Shown here in pieces: positions 11,803 through 22,805 of a DNA stretch of 64,000 nt. Each line of letters begins with the position of its first letter. Within the stretch, counting starts at the first letter, position 1. This DNA is from Thermothelomyces thermophilus ATCC 42464 (Eukaryota; Ascomycota; Sordariomycetes; Sordariales; Chaetomiaceae). The stretch lies in contig NC_016476.1 of NCBI RefSeq assembly GCF_000226095.1, forward strand, positions 3,038,001-3,102,000, read 5' to 3'. The notes beneath the pieces were generated by a model. That model did no database searches, had not been told where the DNA came from, and saw only the letters and a list, made by a program, of their open reading frames with translations. Both the position numbers and the translations under genes were made by a program.

Positions 11803-12645
11803 TTAATTCTTGGGCAGCGGGGTGAAGCGCAGGTACGGCTTCACGACACGCATCTCAGGGAAGAGCTTGGTGGCCTCGTCGCCCTTGATGGTGGGGTGGA
11901 CGATGACGTCGTCACCCGGCACCCAGTTGATCGGGGTGGTAACCTTGTGCTTGTCGCCCGTCTGCAGAGAGTCGATAATGCGAAGAATCTCGGCGCTGTT
12001 GCGGCCGGTCGACGCCGGGTACGACAGGATAGTGCGGATCGTCTTCTTGGGGTCAATGAAGAAGACAGAGCGGATCGTGAAAGCGATGCCCTTCTCGTCC
12101 ACGTTGGTGGTGTCCTGGTAGTCAATCCTGGAGCACGGTATCAGGACCTGCTTCACGAGTTCACAATCGCTCCATCCCCATCCCAGGAAGACTCACATGT
12201 CGTAAAGGTAGGCCACCTTGCGCTCCTTGTCGGCAATGATGGGGAAGTTGACGAGCGAGCCCGTGACCTCGTTAATGTCCTTGATCCAGCCCTCGTGGCT
12301 GCCCAACGTGTTGGCCGAGAGGCCGATGAGCTTGACGCCGCGCTTGGCGAACTCGGGCTCAAGGCGGGCCATCTCGCCGAGCTCCGTGGTGCACACGGGG
12401 GTGAAGTCCTCGGGGTGGGAGAACAGGATGACCCAGTTGTCGCCAATGAACTCATGGAAGTCAATGGGGCCCTTGGTGGTATCGGCCTGGAAGTTCGGGG
12501 CGATCGAGCCCAGGCGGAGGCTGCATCGCGCGTGTTAGCGACGGTACCTTTCGAGGGTTCGGGGCACTCGCGCTGTCCCCTTCAGAGAAAGAGAGGCTGG
12601 AGAGAGTACATGGGGCACGTACGGTGCAGCACGCTCAGTGGCCAT
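11803..12645 (-). CDS. 1-Cys peroxiredoxin (Prx6/PRX1 type)
   Basis: Three exons, 12645-12623, 12520-12197 and 12127-11803, join to 223 aa, the usual Prx6-class length. The first exon codes only seven and two-thirds codons. The peroxidatic site is SHPEDFTPVCTTE with Cys51 and Thr48, and no other Cys is present, which fits the 1-Cys mechanism. The Prx6 C-terminal extension follows (TTPINWVPGDDVIVHP). The enzyme reduces hydrogen peroxide and lipid hydroperoxides using glutathione or thioredoxin-linked reductants. Yeast Prx1 is mitochondrial, but no clear presequence is seen here, so cytosolic location is equally likely. Introns begin gtacgt and gtgagt, and the second junction falls inside the Met codon before IDYQDTT. 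Confidence 0.95.
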
Positions 12646-14067
12646 TTTGCTTCGGTTTATGTTGAGTTCAGAGGTTCTGATCTCTCTGGACGGGTATCAC
12701 AACGAAGAAATGCGATTTTTTTTTCGCGTTACTTCAGGGTTGCAGAGAGGATGGTATGATGGGATGGAATGGATGAAGCAAGCAGGAGCAGAGGAGAGCT
12801 CACAGAGAGGGGTAGTGGGCCGATTATAAGAGAGCTTGGACTTCGGGATGATCTGTCCCCACGATCTACCCAAAAGAATTAATAAACCACCCTTTTTCCA
12901 ACTCTGGGCTTCATCCGGGCTTTTCGCCGCGCGCAACAGCTGGCTGGTCGGCGACTCAACCATGTCGCTCCGAAGCCCGAAGAAGCTCTCTTTGACGCTG
13001 CTGGCGCCGCGACGCGGGGCATTCAAACCCCTCCATCAGCCTGACGTGGGCCGCCAGTGCCCCTCAGTGGCCTGATTGGGATTAGCGTCGCATTGCGCGA
13101 TCGTTGGCACGCCTTATTGGTCGGCGTGCAAAGGCAAAGCCATCATGTCATTTGGCGCCCGCTGTCGCAAACAAGTTGAGCAGCCTCGCCGGCATTCAGT
13201 GCAAGCTTGATCTGGTGGGGGTTGGCGCGGGGTGGTGTGATGTGCAAGCTGCAGACTCCCTCCCATCACCTGAAGTACACTAGGGCGTCGCGACGAGAAA
13301 GAATGTCTGGACTGGCCTTCGCCTTGAGCACGTCTCGTCGTCTCCGTTCTTTAGTGGAACCACCCTAACGTTAATCCACTGGACACTCAATTGATAAGTT
13401 GGCGCCGTGACATATTTCGATTGGTGAGAACCTTGATGGATGCAACGTGCGTGTTTCCGAATCACCGGCGTTTCCATGGTCTTGGAGCCGAAGAAGGATG
13501 GTTCATCACAGAGTTTGCGATTTGACGATTTTCTTGTCGGCACAGTGCATTCCTCTTTTCGTGATCGTCAAGGAGGCCCGGCATGTCCGCCCGTCAACAG
13601 ATGGGACTCTAGCTTTCTTCTTGTCAACCACCGCTTGGATGTTCATGTGCCTGGGTAGACTTGAGGAAAATTGTTAACTTCTCTGGCTGAATGGCGCTGG
13701 ATGTTCGTTGCGCAACCGAGCTGACACGGAGGGCGTTCGTGAAGGGTGGGAGGTTGATACGGCCAGGGAAGATGCGCTTCACATAGCATCAGACCAAAAA
13801 GTGTCGAGAGACTAATTGCCTAATGGACATACTCAGTAAGGAGGGCAAGTAGTATTTATTCACTGCGCCGTACTGCGTACGGGCATACCGGGATAGGCGG
13901 GTGAGGTAGGAGGCGCCTATAGATAGGACACCTAGGAGTGTAGGTATGTACTGAATAGTAATTACACCGTCCCGCGGTCCTACAGGAAGGGTATCCTCCG
14001 AGGTACGGAGTACCGAACATCACGGCAAGAGGGGGCCATAAGAGGGCGTGCGCAGGCTGCAAGAAGC
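12646..14067. other. Spacer: peroxiredoxin promoter and FAT1 3' region
   Basis: A 1.4-kb gap. A T tract lies in the probable 5' leader at about 12714-12724. A TACGGAGTACC motif near 14012 belongs to the dispersed spacer family. Open frames here are short and motif-free. No gene is recognised. Confidence 0.45.
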
Positions 14068-16131
14068 TCAGAGCTTTACCCTCCCGCCTTGTAGAGCCTC
14101 CCAGTCCTCCGGCCGGAACCTGACATATGTATCTCCCTTGAGCCAAAAAACATTGTCTGAGCCCGTCTTGCTCGGCTCCACCCCTTCGCTTCGCAGGTTT
14201 GTCTTTTGTTGCTTGTTTGTCCCCGTCGTCTGCAGGCTCCCACCCTTCACAGCCCGCAAAAATAATGGCAGCGCATACTTGGGCAGCCCGGCCCGGACAT
14301 GCTTCGCCAGCGTCCTGAGTGTTTCCTCGCTCGGCACGCCGTCGACGCCACCAGCCAGTGCCGACTTCTGGAACACCACGGCCGCGCACCCGGCACGGCC
14401 CTCGTGGCGCGGCAGCTGCACACCGTAAACATTCGCCTCAAGCACGCCTGGATGCAGGCCCACAACCTGCGCGACCTCGGCGGTCGAGACGTTCTCGCTC
14501 TTCCAGCGAAACGTATCACCGATGCGGTCGTTGAAGAAGACCCTGTTCTCGGCGTCCCAGCGGACGACATCGCCGGTGCGGAACCACGCGTCGCCCTTAG
14601 TGAAGACGTCCCGCATGATCTTTTTTGAGGTTGCCTCCTTATCGCCGTAGTACCCCTGAAACCGCGACTCCACGTCTTGCGGCGGGAGTTTGAATAGCAG
14701 CTCGCCGGGGTCACCGCGCGGGGCGCGACGGCAGAAGCCGGTTTTAGGATCCCTGTAGGGAAGCTCCGTGTCATGGTCGACTTCAACAACGGCGACGGTC
14801 CGGCCAAGGATCAGGTTGTAAAGTGCGCCACTGCGGCCGATGGCGCCCATGCTGAAGTCGTTGCGGCTGAGATTCCACGTCGCAAAGTTGCCTTCGGTAG
14901 CGCCGTAGAACTCGGCGACGGTCTCGATACCGAAGCGTTCCTTGAACTTGTTCCATACGTCTGGCCGGAGGCCATTTCCGAATGCAACGCGCAACTCGTG
15001 CTTGCGGTCCAGATTCTCGCCCGTGACTGGGTCGGTGCGGGGTGGTGCCGAGAGTAGGTAGCGGCACGTCTCGCCGACATACTGGATGATGTTGGCGCGG
15101 TGCTTCCGGACGTCGTCCCAGAATCCGCTGGTGGAGAACTTGCGGCTCATGGCGAAGGTGGCGCCGACGGAAAGGGTGTGCAGAAAGCCGAGAAGCATAG
15201 CCGTACTATGATACAATGGCATTGCCTGCATGTCTCGGTAAGCTTTCAAGAGCTCGCTGACAGTGGCAGGCCACCGCCTGGGCGGCGTACGACTCACCGT
15301 GTAAAAGACGTCGTTCTTGGTTGTCCCGACCAAGCGAGACGTGAACCCGCCGACAACCGCAACCTTGGACCACGACACTATCGCAGCCTTGGGCAATCCC
15401 GTAGTTCCGCTCGTATAGATGAGAATGGCCATGGAATTGGCCAAGGCCTCGTTCCGCACATCATCTGGAGGGCGGATGGGCTCATGAGACAGCATCTGTT
15501 GCTCGACCTCTGGCGTAACAACCTCGAAGCTGACCTGGCTCAACTCGGATCGTACATCTTCCCCAATGTTCGCAGAAACCACAGGATCGACAAGAACAAG
15601 GCGGGTCGTTGCCTTCCTTACGCAATGCGCCAGCGGCTTTCCTGTCAGGTTGTAGTTGATGAGCGCGGGGACAGCTCCCAACGCCCAGAGAGCAAGGAGG
15701 AGGAAGATGAAGGTGTCGGTATTCTGAAAGTCCAAGGCCACAAGCTCCCCCATCTTGACGCCGCGCCGTTCCTTTAGCCAATCCGCATAGCGCAGCACCG
15801 TGTCATAGACCTGCGCATAGGTGTAACTCTTGTCCTCGAAGCGTAAAAAGACACGATCCTCGGAAGATTTGGAAGTGGCCAAATCCTCGAGGCGGTAAAA
15901 GAAGTTGATTCGCCCGCGGTTGGTCCACCAGGCCAATCTGGCGACGGTCGGGACGATGGAGTTCAAGAGGCGAAGGTCGTAGGATAGCTGAGACTTCGCG
16001 TTGATATAAGCTGCTGCAGCAGCGAAGGCCGTGGCAACAACAGGAAGAGGCAGCGGCACTGCGCCGTTAATGTGGGGCTCCCTCGCTCAAGGCAAAAGAA
16101 TAAAAGCTGCGCGCTTACTGGGAGCCATCAT
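14068..16131 (-). CDS. FAT1: Very-long-chain acyl-CoA synthetase / fatty acid transporter FAT1
   Basis: Exons 16131-16119 (13 nt), 16058-15298 and 15225-14068 give about 643 aa. The long open frame begins with GTG. The real start is two ATG codons in a tiny first exon, and a 60-nt intron (gtaagc..gcag) splits the next Met codon as A|TG. The second intron (15297-15226, 72 nt) is a multiple of three without stops, so the frame reads through it, but removing it restores FYT-AMPLYHSTA, the conserved FAT1 block. AMP-binding motif IYTSGTTGLPKAA and the VLACS motif RTGDVVRWDAENRVFFNDR are present, with a hydrophobic N-terminal anchor. The family couples import and CoA activation of long and very long fatty acids at the ER, lipid droplets or peroxisomes. 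The C-terminal VKL resembles but does not match a PTS1 signal. Confidence 0.92.
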
Positions 16132-17330
16132 GAGCAGCCAACTTTGTTTAGTTGCCAAAGATGGATAGTGTCAAGGTCGGTAAAAAAAAAAACACTAGGT
16201 ATCTCGAGGGATAAAGATAAGAGTGGAACAAGGCTCGGCCCGGAGTCTGGGCTCATGGGGTATTAAGGGATCGAAAACGGGAAAGATCAGAACCTCTGAA
16301 GGGCTATCGGGCTAAATGGGTACTTTCAATTGAGACTGGCAAATTCTAAAGGCCCGCGATCTCGTTTGACCGCGGCAGTTCTGCTAGATTTAACATCAGG
16401 TCAAATCCGGGGAAACCCCGCGAGAAACACCAGCGGACAAGGGATCGGCACTAGTGTAGTTCCGAATTTGGGCAATGGTAGCGGGCGCTGGGGCAGGCCA
16501 GCTGAGGAGCAAACCTGGAAGGCCCGACCTCCTACTGGGAGTTCAGGTTCAAGTACTTCGTAGATAAGCGAGACTTCGCAGCAACATGGGCTGGATGTGT
16601 GCTACTTTGGAAAAGCGGCATTTGCTGGACACAGCAGAACAGCCACAGCCCGAGGCTCCCAGGAGGGCATCATGCCTCGGCTCCGTGCGTTACCATGCAG
16701 CGGCATGCATTCCACATGACACCCCTGAGCGATACGAATGGCTTTGTGTAATCCGTACAAGTACTGTACCTGACAATGGAAATTGCCAAGACGGGAAACA
16801 CAGCAGTGGGCCAGAGACGCTGAGAAACTTGCTCGACCAACCTGACACCTTTCCGGGCCACGCAATGCGCAGTATGGACTTTGTCACTGAACGACCATGA
16901 GTATCGCTTCGTCTCAGGTCGCAGAGAACAGGCCACAGTGGTCCACACACATCGCTGAAGGGATGCGGAATCTTGGTTTGTCGCGTCGTGTCGTGCGACC
17001 TTTCGAGTGCGGCTCTGTCGGCACCAAAGACCCCTGGCGAGGGAGCAAGAAAATGGGCGCCAAGAATCATCTGAGGTACGAACCTCGGCATGTGAAACCG
17101 AAAGCGAGAACCAAGGGTGGACGGAAGCTCCCATGCTCGGGAGGCCCTTGAAAGCCTCCCGAGGGCTCCACGTTATCGGGCCTTATCTCCACGTGCCCCG
17201 CTAACTCTCTTAGGCACAAGCGTAGAATCCATGTGGGTCGGCTAGCTTGCAGGGACGTCGACAGCCAGCGTGTTGTAGCCGTGCAGCGCGGCAGATGCTC
17301 GATGGATGGGCAACCCGCTTTCACGCCGCC
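16132..17330. promoter_or_regulatory. Divergent spacer between FAT1 and PIG-S
   Basis: A 1.2-kb gap drives FAT1 (-) and PIG-S (+). CCGAGGC at 16650-16656 and GCCTCGG at 16674-16680 form a 7-bp inverted pair. CCTCGG is the core bound by the FarA/FarB fatty-acid regulators in Aspergillus, and a third copy lies near 17091. Open frames here are short and unconvincing. Confidence 0.35.
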
Positions 17331-19075
17331 ATGTCGATTCAGCAACCGCCTGAACCTGGGGCAGCGAACCTCGAAAGCCCCGTGACCGGGGCCGAAAGGA
17401 CCACCTCATATCCTGGAGAGTCAACCAGAAAGCAGCCACCGCCGGAAAAGCCGTCCGACGTGCGGCGACGCTCCCACATCATCCTCTCGTTCTGGCTGAT
17501 TGTCCTCTTTCTCGGCCTGCCGATCTGGTGGAAGACGACGACCATCTACCGCGCCGACCTGCCTTTGCAGGAGATGCTTGACTGGTCTGATGGCAAGGTG
17601 CGCGTGCCTTCTCACCCCGTCGCCCCGTTAATTTCGGTCTGCAGAAAGACGGCTCCAATGCTGACATGCACATTCCACAGGCGTGCCGTCCCGTCTTCCC
17701 TCTGCGCATCTCCATCCAAGCCAATGCGCTGCAGGAGCAGGAAGCTCAGAACCTCCTCCGGCTCACCCAGCATGCCCTCGACGACCTCAATGACTTTTCC
17801 GGGCACCACTTGCGGCTTCGGCTAGCGCCGCCCTCTGCAGCCAGCCATCACGACCGCGAGAGCGTCTTGACAATCCGACTAGTTCCGGGAGAGGCAGCGA
17901 CGGCCAAGTTCGACGCGCACGAGCCGGTCCTCGACATAACATACCCGCCGAATTCCATCCCCTCGCCCACCTCGTCATCCTCTCCTCTCGCGACTTACGT
18001 GGCAGGACAGCTGCGGTCGGCATTCGCCGAGGAGCAGGCCACCATTTCGTACCTCCTGTCGACCAACTCGGTTCCTTCAGACCACCGGCCGCAGGGGCTT
18101 TCTTCAGAGGTAGCCGACTCGCTCGCGAAACGAACCACCAGGGCCCTGAAGTACGCGCCAACATATCATCTCACCTTTTCCCTCTTTACAAGCGGGCCGC
18201 TTCCGAGCAGCTGGGATATCGACGGGGCAATTGAGGAGTACATGAAGCCTGTGCTCGACGTGCTCTCGCCGATCCACAACTTCACCATCGACACCCAGGT
18301 GCAACTGTATGCAACCCCCGGGGTCCAGAATCAAGTGCTCAGCAAGGAGGACCTTTCATCATTTATCAATGCCGCCGAGTGGCCGCTGTCGCCGTCCATT
18401 GGGGGCGCACCGACGGTCAACTTTATCGTGTTTATAGGAAACCAGACCATTGCGCCGTCGTCGCAGAGTCCCGACGACGGCGACACGGAGGGACCTGCTT
18501 CACACTCGTGGCTGATCCCGCAATGGGGCACCGTCTACCTGCTCCCCCTTCCCCACGATACGGCACACCTCTCGGTCGAGGCGCTCAAGCAGCCCCTCCT
18601 GACCTTTACGTCGCACCTCCTCGCCCTGACGGGCACCCCGCAATCAGGCTCCCTGCCTCTGCGCCTCTCGACGCTGTCCCGGATCCGCTCCGCGGACCTC
18701 CTCCTGCGCGCGTCGTCCACGCTCGGCTCGCTCGCGCGCCTGGCCCTCGCCCTTCCCTCCATCTCCATCCCGAGCCGCGTCGCAGACGGCGTGTCCAAGA
18801 CGATTCACCATCTGCGCCTGGCCTGCGAGACGCTCGGCGAGCCCGAGGGGCTTGCGCACGCGCGAATCGCCGAGGCGGAGGCGGAGCGGGCCTTCTTCGA
18901 AAAGAGCATGGTCGGCCAGCTATACTTCCCTGACGAGCACAAGGTTGCCGTGTACCTGCCGCTTCTGGGGCCCGTCGCCGTGCCGCTGGTGATGGGGTTG
19001 CTGAATGAGCTAAGGGCGTGGGTGAAGCGCAGGCGAGAGGCGGCAGAGGTTGGGGAGGCAAAGAAGAGTGAGTAG
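17331..19075 (+). CDS. GPI17: GPI transamidase subunit PIG-S / GPI17
   Basis: Exons 17331-17597 and 17681-19075 join in phase 0 to 553 aa. A basic N-terminus is followed by a transmembrane segment at about 45-65 (HIILSFWLIVLFLGLPIWW) that runs into the PIG-S core WKTTTIYRADLP. A large lumenal domain contains SWLIPQWGTVYLLP and a second membrane segment lies near residues 505-530 (VYLPLLGPVAVPLVMGLL) before a short basic tail. This two-span, lumenal-loop layout and length match Gpi17/PIG-S. The protein is a non-catalytic subunit of the ER complex that attaches preassembled GPI anchors to proteins. ATG 17331 is chosen because it starts the conserved basic region; the open frame extends upstream to 17247. 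PIG-M of the same pathway is encoded 25 kb to the right, with no sign of co-regulation. Confidence 0.92.
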
Positions 19076-19324
19076 CAGGGTGATGCATATAACATATATA
19101 TATATACCTGGCTATGCTGGCGTTTCCTGATTTTCCACTTGTGTATTTCAGTCGTTAGTTGTTCGTACAGTAATCAGCCTAAAGAATGACGAGTTGTTAT
19201 ATCCCTATTGCGTCTAGGAGCCCTTTCCAGCTGGATGTTGGCAAGTGCTTCAATCGTCCCGATTCGCCAACCAAAAGTGGTCCCTCAATATACCTAAGTT
19301 CAGTAGTCAGCCAATAACAAATTA

Positions 19325-19415
19325 GCGGGTTTAGCTCAGTTGGGAGAGCGTCAGACTGAAGTCAAACTTCAGGAATTCAATCTGAAGGTCGTGTGTTCGA
19401 TCCACACAAACCGCA
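19325..19415 (+). tRNA. tRNA-Phe (anticodon GAA) with intron
   Basis: Acceptor stem GCGGGTT (19325-19331) pairs with AACCGC before the discriminator A at 19415. The D arm is GCTC-AGTTGGGA-GAGC. The anticodon stem TCAGA/TCTGA encloses CTGAAG..A with anticodon GAA (19358..19360). An 18-nt intron (19362-19379) follows base 37, in the same place and of about the same size as in yeast tRNA-Phe. The T arm is GTGTG-TTCGATC-CACAC. A TTTTT run at 19451-19455 could serve as the polymerase III stop. Confidence 0.95.
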
Positions 19416-19479
19416 CACTTATCTTTTGCCACTTGGAGCATCGAGATCCCTTTTTGTTTACTGGTGCGTTCTTCTAAGG

Positions 19480-19529
<50 letters not shown>

Positions 19530-20086
19530 AGAGAGAGAGAGAGAGAGAGAGAAAAAAGAAGGAGAAGAAGAAGAAAAAGAAGAAAAAACACAATACTGTC
19601 GGCAAAGTTCCGATTTCTCAACAGTCTGTCCAATTTCTCTCTGAAAGCATCCGGGATGAAAACAAGAGAAGAGCCAACGGCTCAATACGTACTTGGTACC
19701 TCAAGCCCATATGAACCACGGGATATCAGCTTGCAACAACACGAATGAATGCGATTTGAGAGCTTAAGAGTTGCGCCCCTGGACCTCGGTGGTGGCCTTC
19801 GCCTAGTCAAATGTCAAATGCCAACAAACAAGTCTGGCTTCGTCCCCGTTAGCTTTTAGGGGAGTTCTTGTAAGGAACGCAACTGTATTAGGTATAGGAG
19901 GAGATTTCATGTCCTTGTCCTGCTCTATTATCTCCAATCCAACTGTACTTGGTGATCCTGGTTAATTACCTCTCTCGCCTCCGTATCAGTACGGGCAGTT
20001 TCCGGTCTGGCCCCATCGCGCCGGCTGGGAACATCTTCCTTCTTCCTCCTCCATCCACCATCACCGAACTCCATAGCAGTTAATTA
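19416..20086. other. Spacer after tRNA-Phe
   Basis: Besides the homopurine tract listed separately, I see no gene, RNA or repeat in this stretch. Confidence 0.5.
19484..19588 (+). repeat. 105-nt homopurine tract (A43, GA repeat, GAA-rich)
   Basis: The plus strand is unbroken purine for 105 bases: 43 A, then GGGA and about 12 GA units, then a mixed A/G stretch rich in GAA and GAAA. It begins 68 bases after the tRNA-Phe gene. Such tracts are prone to slippage and can form triplex structures; length here may also be affected by sequencing or assembly error. Confidence 0.9.
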
Positions 20087-20566
20087 AGTCGGACCACCTG
20101 GATATGGACCACCCCCACCTGTGGACCACTCCAGCTTTAACCCTCAGGGTTATATATAGAAAAATACCCTCCCTTAACAAAACAACAACTAGATATTCAA
20201 TATATAAAATAATAATAGGAACTTGTTCCTTAAATGTTTCTTATTTATATTTAGTGTAGCGTTTCTTATTATTTGTTATCTTACGTTGATATTTAAAATG
20301 TGAAAGATGTTAAGAAACCTTAGTATTTTATTAGTAGCTACTAACAATATTTTCAGATCTTATTTCTGACTCTGATAGCTATTCTAAATAAATAAAATAG
20401 TGATTTCTTGGTATATTTTCTATATTACTATCTGCCTCTAAAGATTGAAGTCTATTGTACTATTGTGGGATGTATAATGTAGGATTGAAAAGTATGAGTT
20501 TGTATGAGTTTGTATGGGAATGGGCGGTCCACAGGTAGGGGTGGTCCACTAGGGGGGGTTCCGACT
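20087..20566. mobile_element. 480-bp non-autonomous TIR element (MITE-like, Tc1/mariner-pogo type ends)
   Basis: The two ends are imperfect inverted repeats of about 45 bp. Both start AGTCGGA and share the block GGACCACCCC-Y-ACCTGTGGACC (left at about 20105-20127; right, inverted, at about 20527-20549). A TA dinucleotide flanks each end (20085-20086 and 20567-20568), the target duplication used by Tc1/mariner-pogo transposons. AGT-starting ends are typical of fungal Fot1/pogo elements. The interior is very AT-rich and has no useful open frame, so it cannot encode a transposase. The AT richness may reflect repeat-induced point mutation (inference). Confidence 0.75.
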
Positions 20567-21430
20567 TATACAATCGTTGATTCCGCATCCATCCATCTAC
20601 CACAACTAATTATTCGCCGAACGGAGTCGAGGCTCCGTAGTGTCACCGACCGGAACTGTAACTAGTGCCACGCAATGAGTTCATCAGGCAATTGTTGCTC
20701 TGCACTTGCACAAGGTCGCCAAACCCCAAACTCGTAGCCTTCACGTTCACACAGGTGCCCATTTTTGTACAAATTTCTCCTCCTCTCCCTGCCAATGGCT
20801 GCATCTCTATCTGAATCTGCATTCACCCCTCGGCCTTGCGCTCTGCCCTGATTGCATGGAGTCCTGCACCCGCCCCGGCCAACCGCGCCTGACTGTAGGC
20901 GCATCGTTGTGCTACATCACTCCGCACAGGTAAGGCAGAATCACGATACGGGGGAATCGCTGGCGAAGCTGCCCTTGGTGCCGTACTGTCGGCCGATCTC
21001 CGCGCATTGCTTTTTAAGATCACGGGGTGTCACATAATTATGTTCGTCAATAACTATCCATGTCGGATACAGCATCTATGGATACGGGTGGACGGAATAA
21101 ACGAGCGCCAGGGTGGAGGGGGGCGGCATGAGGAGGAGGTATACAATTGAAAAAGATGCCTACTTCGCATGGGGCGCGTATTGAGAGCAAGGTAGACAGG
21201 AATTGCGGCCACACTTGGCACACTCGTTGACTTTCTCGGAGGGAACCGTGGGGGTCACGCAAGCGCTGGGCTGTGAACAACGGGCGTTGAACGCCGAAGG
21301 CATGGGAGAGTTACCGAAGTTTTGGAACCTGCCGCCAAAATCGCGATGTAAACTTGCAGCATTAGCTGATGCTGACGGGCCAATGTTTCGAGCGCTTGAA
21401 GAAAAACGCCCCATCATAACCAACCGGCCA
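20567..21430. other. Spacer downstream of NAA40
   Basis: This 864-bp gap follows the TIR element. Short open frames on both strands carry no motif. No RNA gene is seen. The 3' UTR of the minus-strand NAA40 gene should lie at its right end. Confidence 0.45.
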
Positions 21431-22363
21431 TCAGCTAGCCTCGGCGTTGACAACGGTCTCAGGAGGGCTTCCAGAGTTCCCCGTGTCAACGATTGGCCGA
21501 ACCGGTTTGCTCATGATGACATAGTCGGGATTGAATATCTTGCCGTGGCGCAGCTCCCGCGGGACAGGTGAGATCTCGTCTCTTTCAAAGCCCAGCTTTT
21601 TGTAGAAACTCAGCCCACGCTGATTCGACAGAAAGCACGTCAACATGACTTTTTTGATGGGCGGTAGATTAGCGGCCACGGTAGAGTGAAAACTCATGAG
21701 AAGCGAGCCCAGCCCTGTTCTGCAACCTAATTAGCTTTGTAAAGGAAAATAGATCACCTGCCTTACGCTTATTACCTTTGCAGCTCCGGCTGAAGATGAA
21801 GCTCATAGCAGTAAATAACAGGCTCGCCCTCTTCGTAAGTTGGCATGAGCGAAGTGAAGCCCCGGATGGCCATTGTGACTTTCTCCTTCACTAAAATGTA
21901 CCGTAGCCCGGGAGACTTCATCTCCTTGAGTTTCTTCTTGGGCTGCCACTTGAATGTTGATTTTTCATAATCTGCTCGGCTTGTCTGCTCAATCAGTTGA
22001 AAGCAGGCTGAGATATCGGCTTCCGATATATCCTCCGCTCGTATCAGGTCAATGCTGTACTCAGTACCGGTTTTTGGATGGGCCCAAACTGTCGTCCACG
22101 TATCTTTGCCGGGTCTAGAATCACACAGCAGGGTGGATGAGATTAATTAGCCAGCCCGCGACTCCAACGTTCCTACGCATCGCTTGCTCCGTTTCCGCAG
22201 GACTACTTCAATAAAAGAATAAGGAACAGAAAACAGAAAGAAATCATGTCGCGAAAATATTTACTGACCCCGCTTTGAGATAATCTCTGATAAATTGTTC
22301 GTCAGTCTTGCGGTTGGCAAGCTCCAATGGACCCGTTTCGGCTCTCTGACGCTTTTGCTTCAT
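21431..22363 (-). CDS. NAA40: N-alpha-acetyltransferase 40 (NatD), histone H4/H2A
   Basis: Exons 22363-22269, 22114-21776 and 21719-21431 join in phase to 240 aa. The N-terminus MKQKRQRAETG is basic. The GNAT fold follows: beta strands with TWTTVWAHPKTG, then YCYELHLQPELQRTGLGSLL, which contains the acetyl-CoA loop QRTGLG across the second junction, and the C-terminal LTCFLSNQRGLSFYKKLGF block. NatD acetylates the alpha-amino group of histones H4 and H2A, recognising the N-terminal SGRG sequence. Only the last exon and parts of the second appear as open frames on their own. The start is the first ATG of the basic exon. It is divergent from bL36m with 442 bp between starts. Confidence 0.88.
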
Positions 22364-22805
22364 CTTGACCGCTTAAATCGGTCGAGCTCAAATCTTGTCT
22401 GAATGATAAGGGAGGCGCACTGGAACAGGGGCACAAAGAGAGGTCGTGAGGCAAAGAAATGGGGAAAGTATTCTGCAGTGATGCATATTATATCCAAATG
22501 TTGAAAGTAGGCTGCCAACTTGTGAGTTATGAAGCATTTAGTCTGGAATTACGTGCGAAATACGGATACGTAATTACTTCTGTATGGCATCGTTGGAAGA
22601 CCGGAAAGACGCAGCAGGCACGTGACACCGCCAAGACATTGGTTTTCGGCGCGACCCATCCCGCTCATACATCGCAACTCTTGCGAATCCGGCGAACGAG
22701 CGACGACGGGCAGCAAACGACGAAAAGGCGACAACTCAATCGCTTCCGCCCCGCCGCCACCTGCCACCGTTTCTTCGTGGTTGCGAACAAAACTGCCACT
22801 CAAAT
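22364..22805. promoter_or_regulatory. Divergent promoter of NAA40 and bL36m
   Basis: A 442-bp spacer lies between divergent starts and probably carries both 5' leaders. No specific element is recognised. Confidence 0.4.

Noticed and set aside
11722-12759. 345-codon plus-strand frame opposite the peroxiredoxin
   Set aside because: It runs across both peroxiredoxin introns and has no homologous motif.
14068-14076. FAT1 C-terminal VKL as a peroxisomal PTS1 signal
   Set aside because: PTS1 needs S/A/C-type residues at the first position; V is outside the usual set, so only a weak resemblance is noted.
19325-19530. tRNA-Phe plus A tract read as a SINE
   Set aside because: The tRNA is intact with its proper intron and a T run for termination, so a functional tRNA gene beside a purine tract is simpler.
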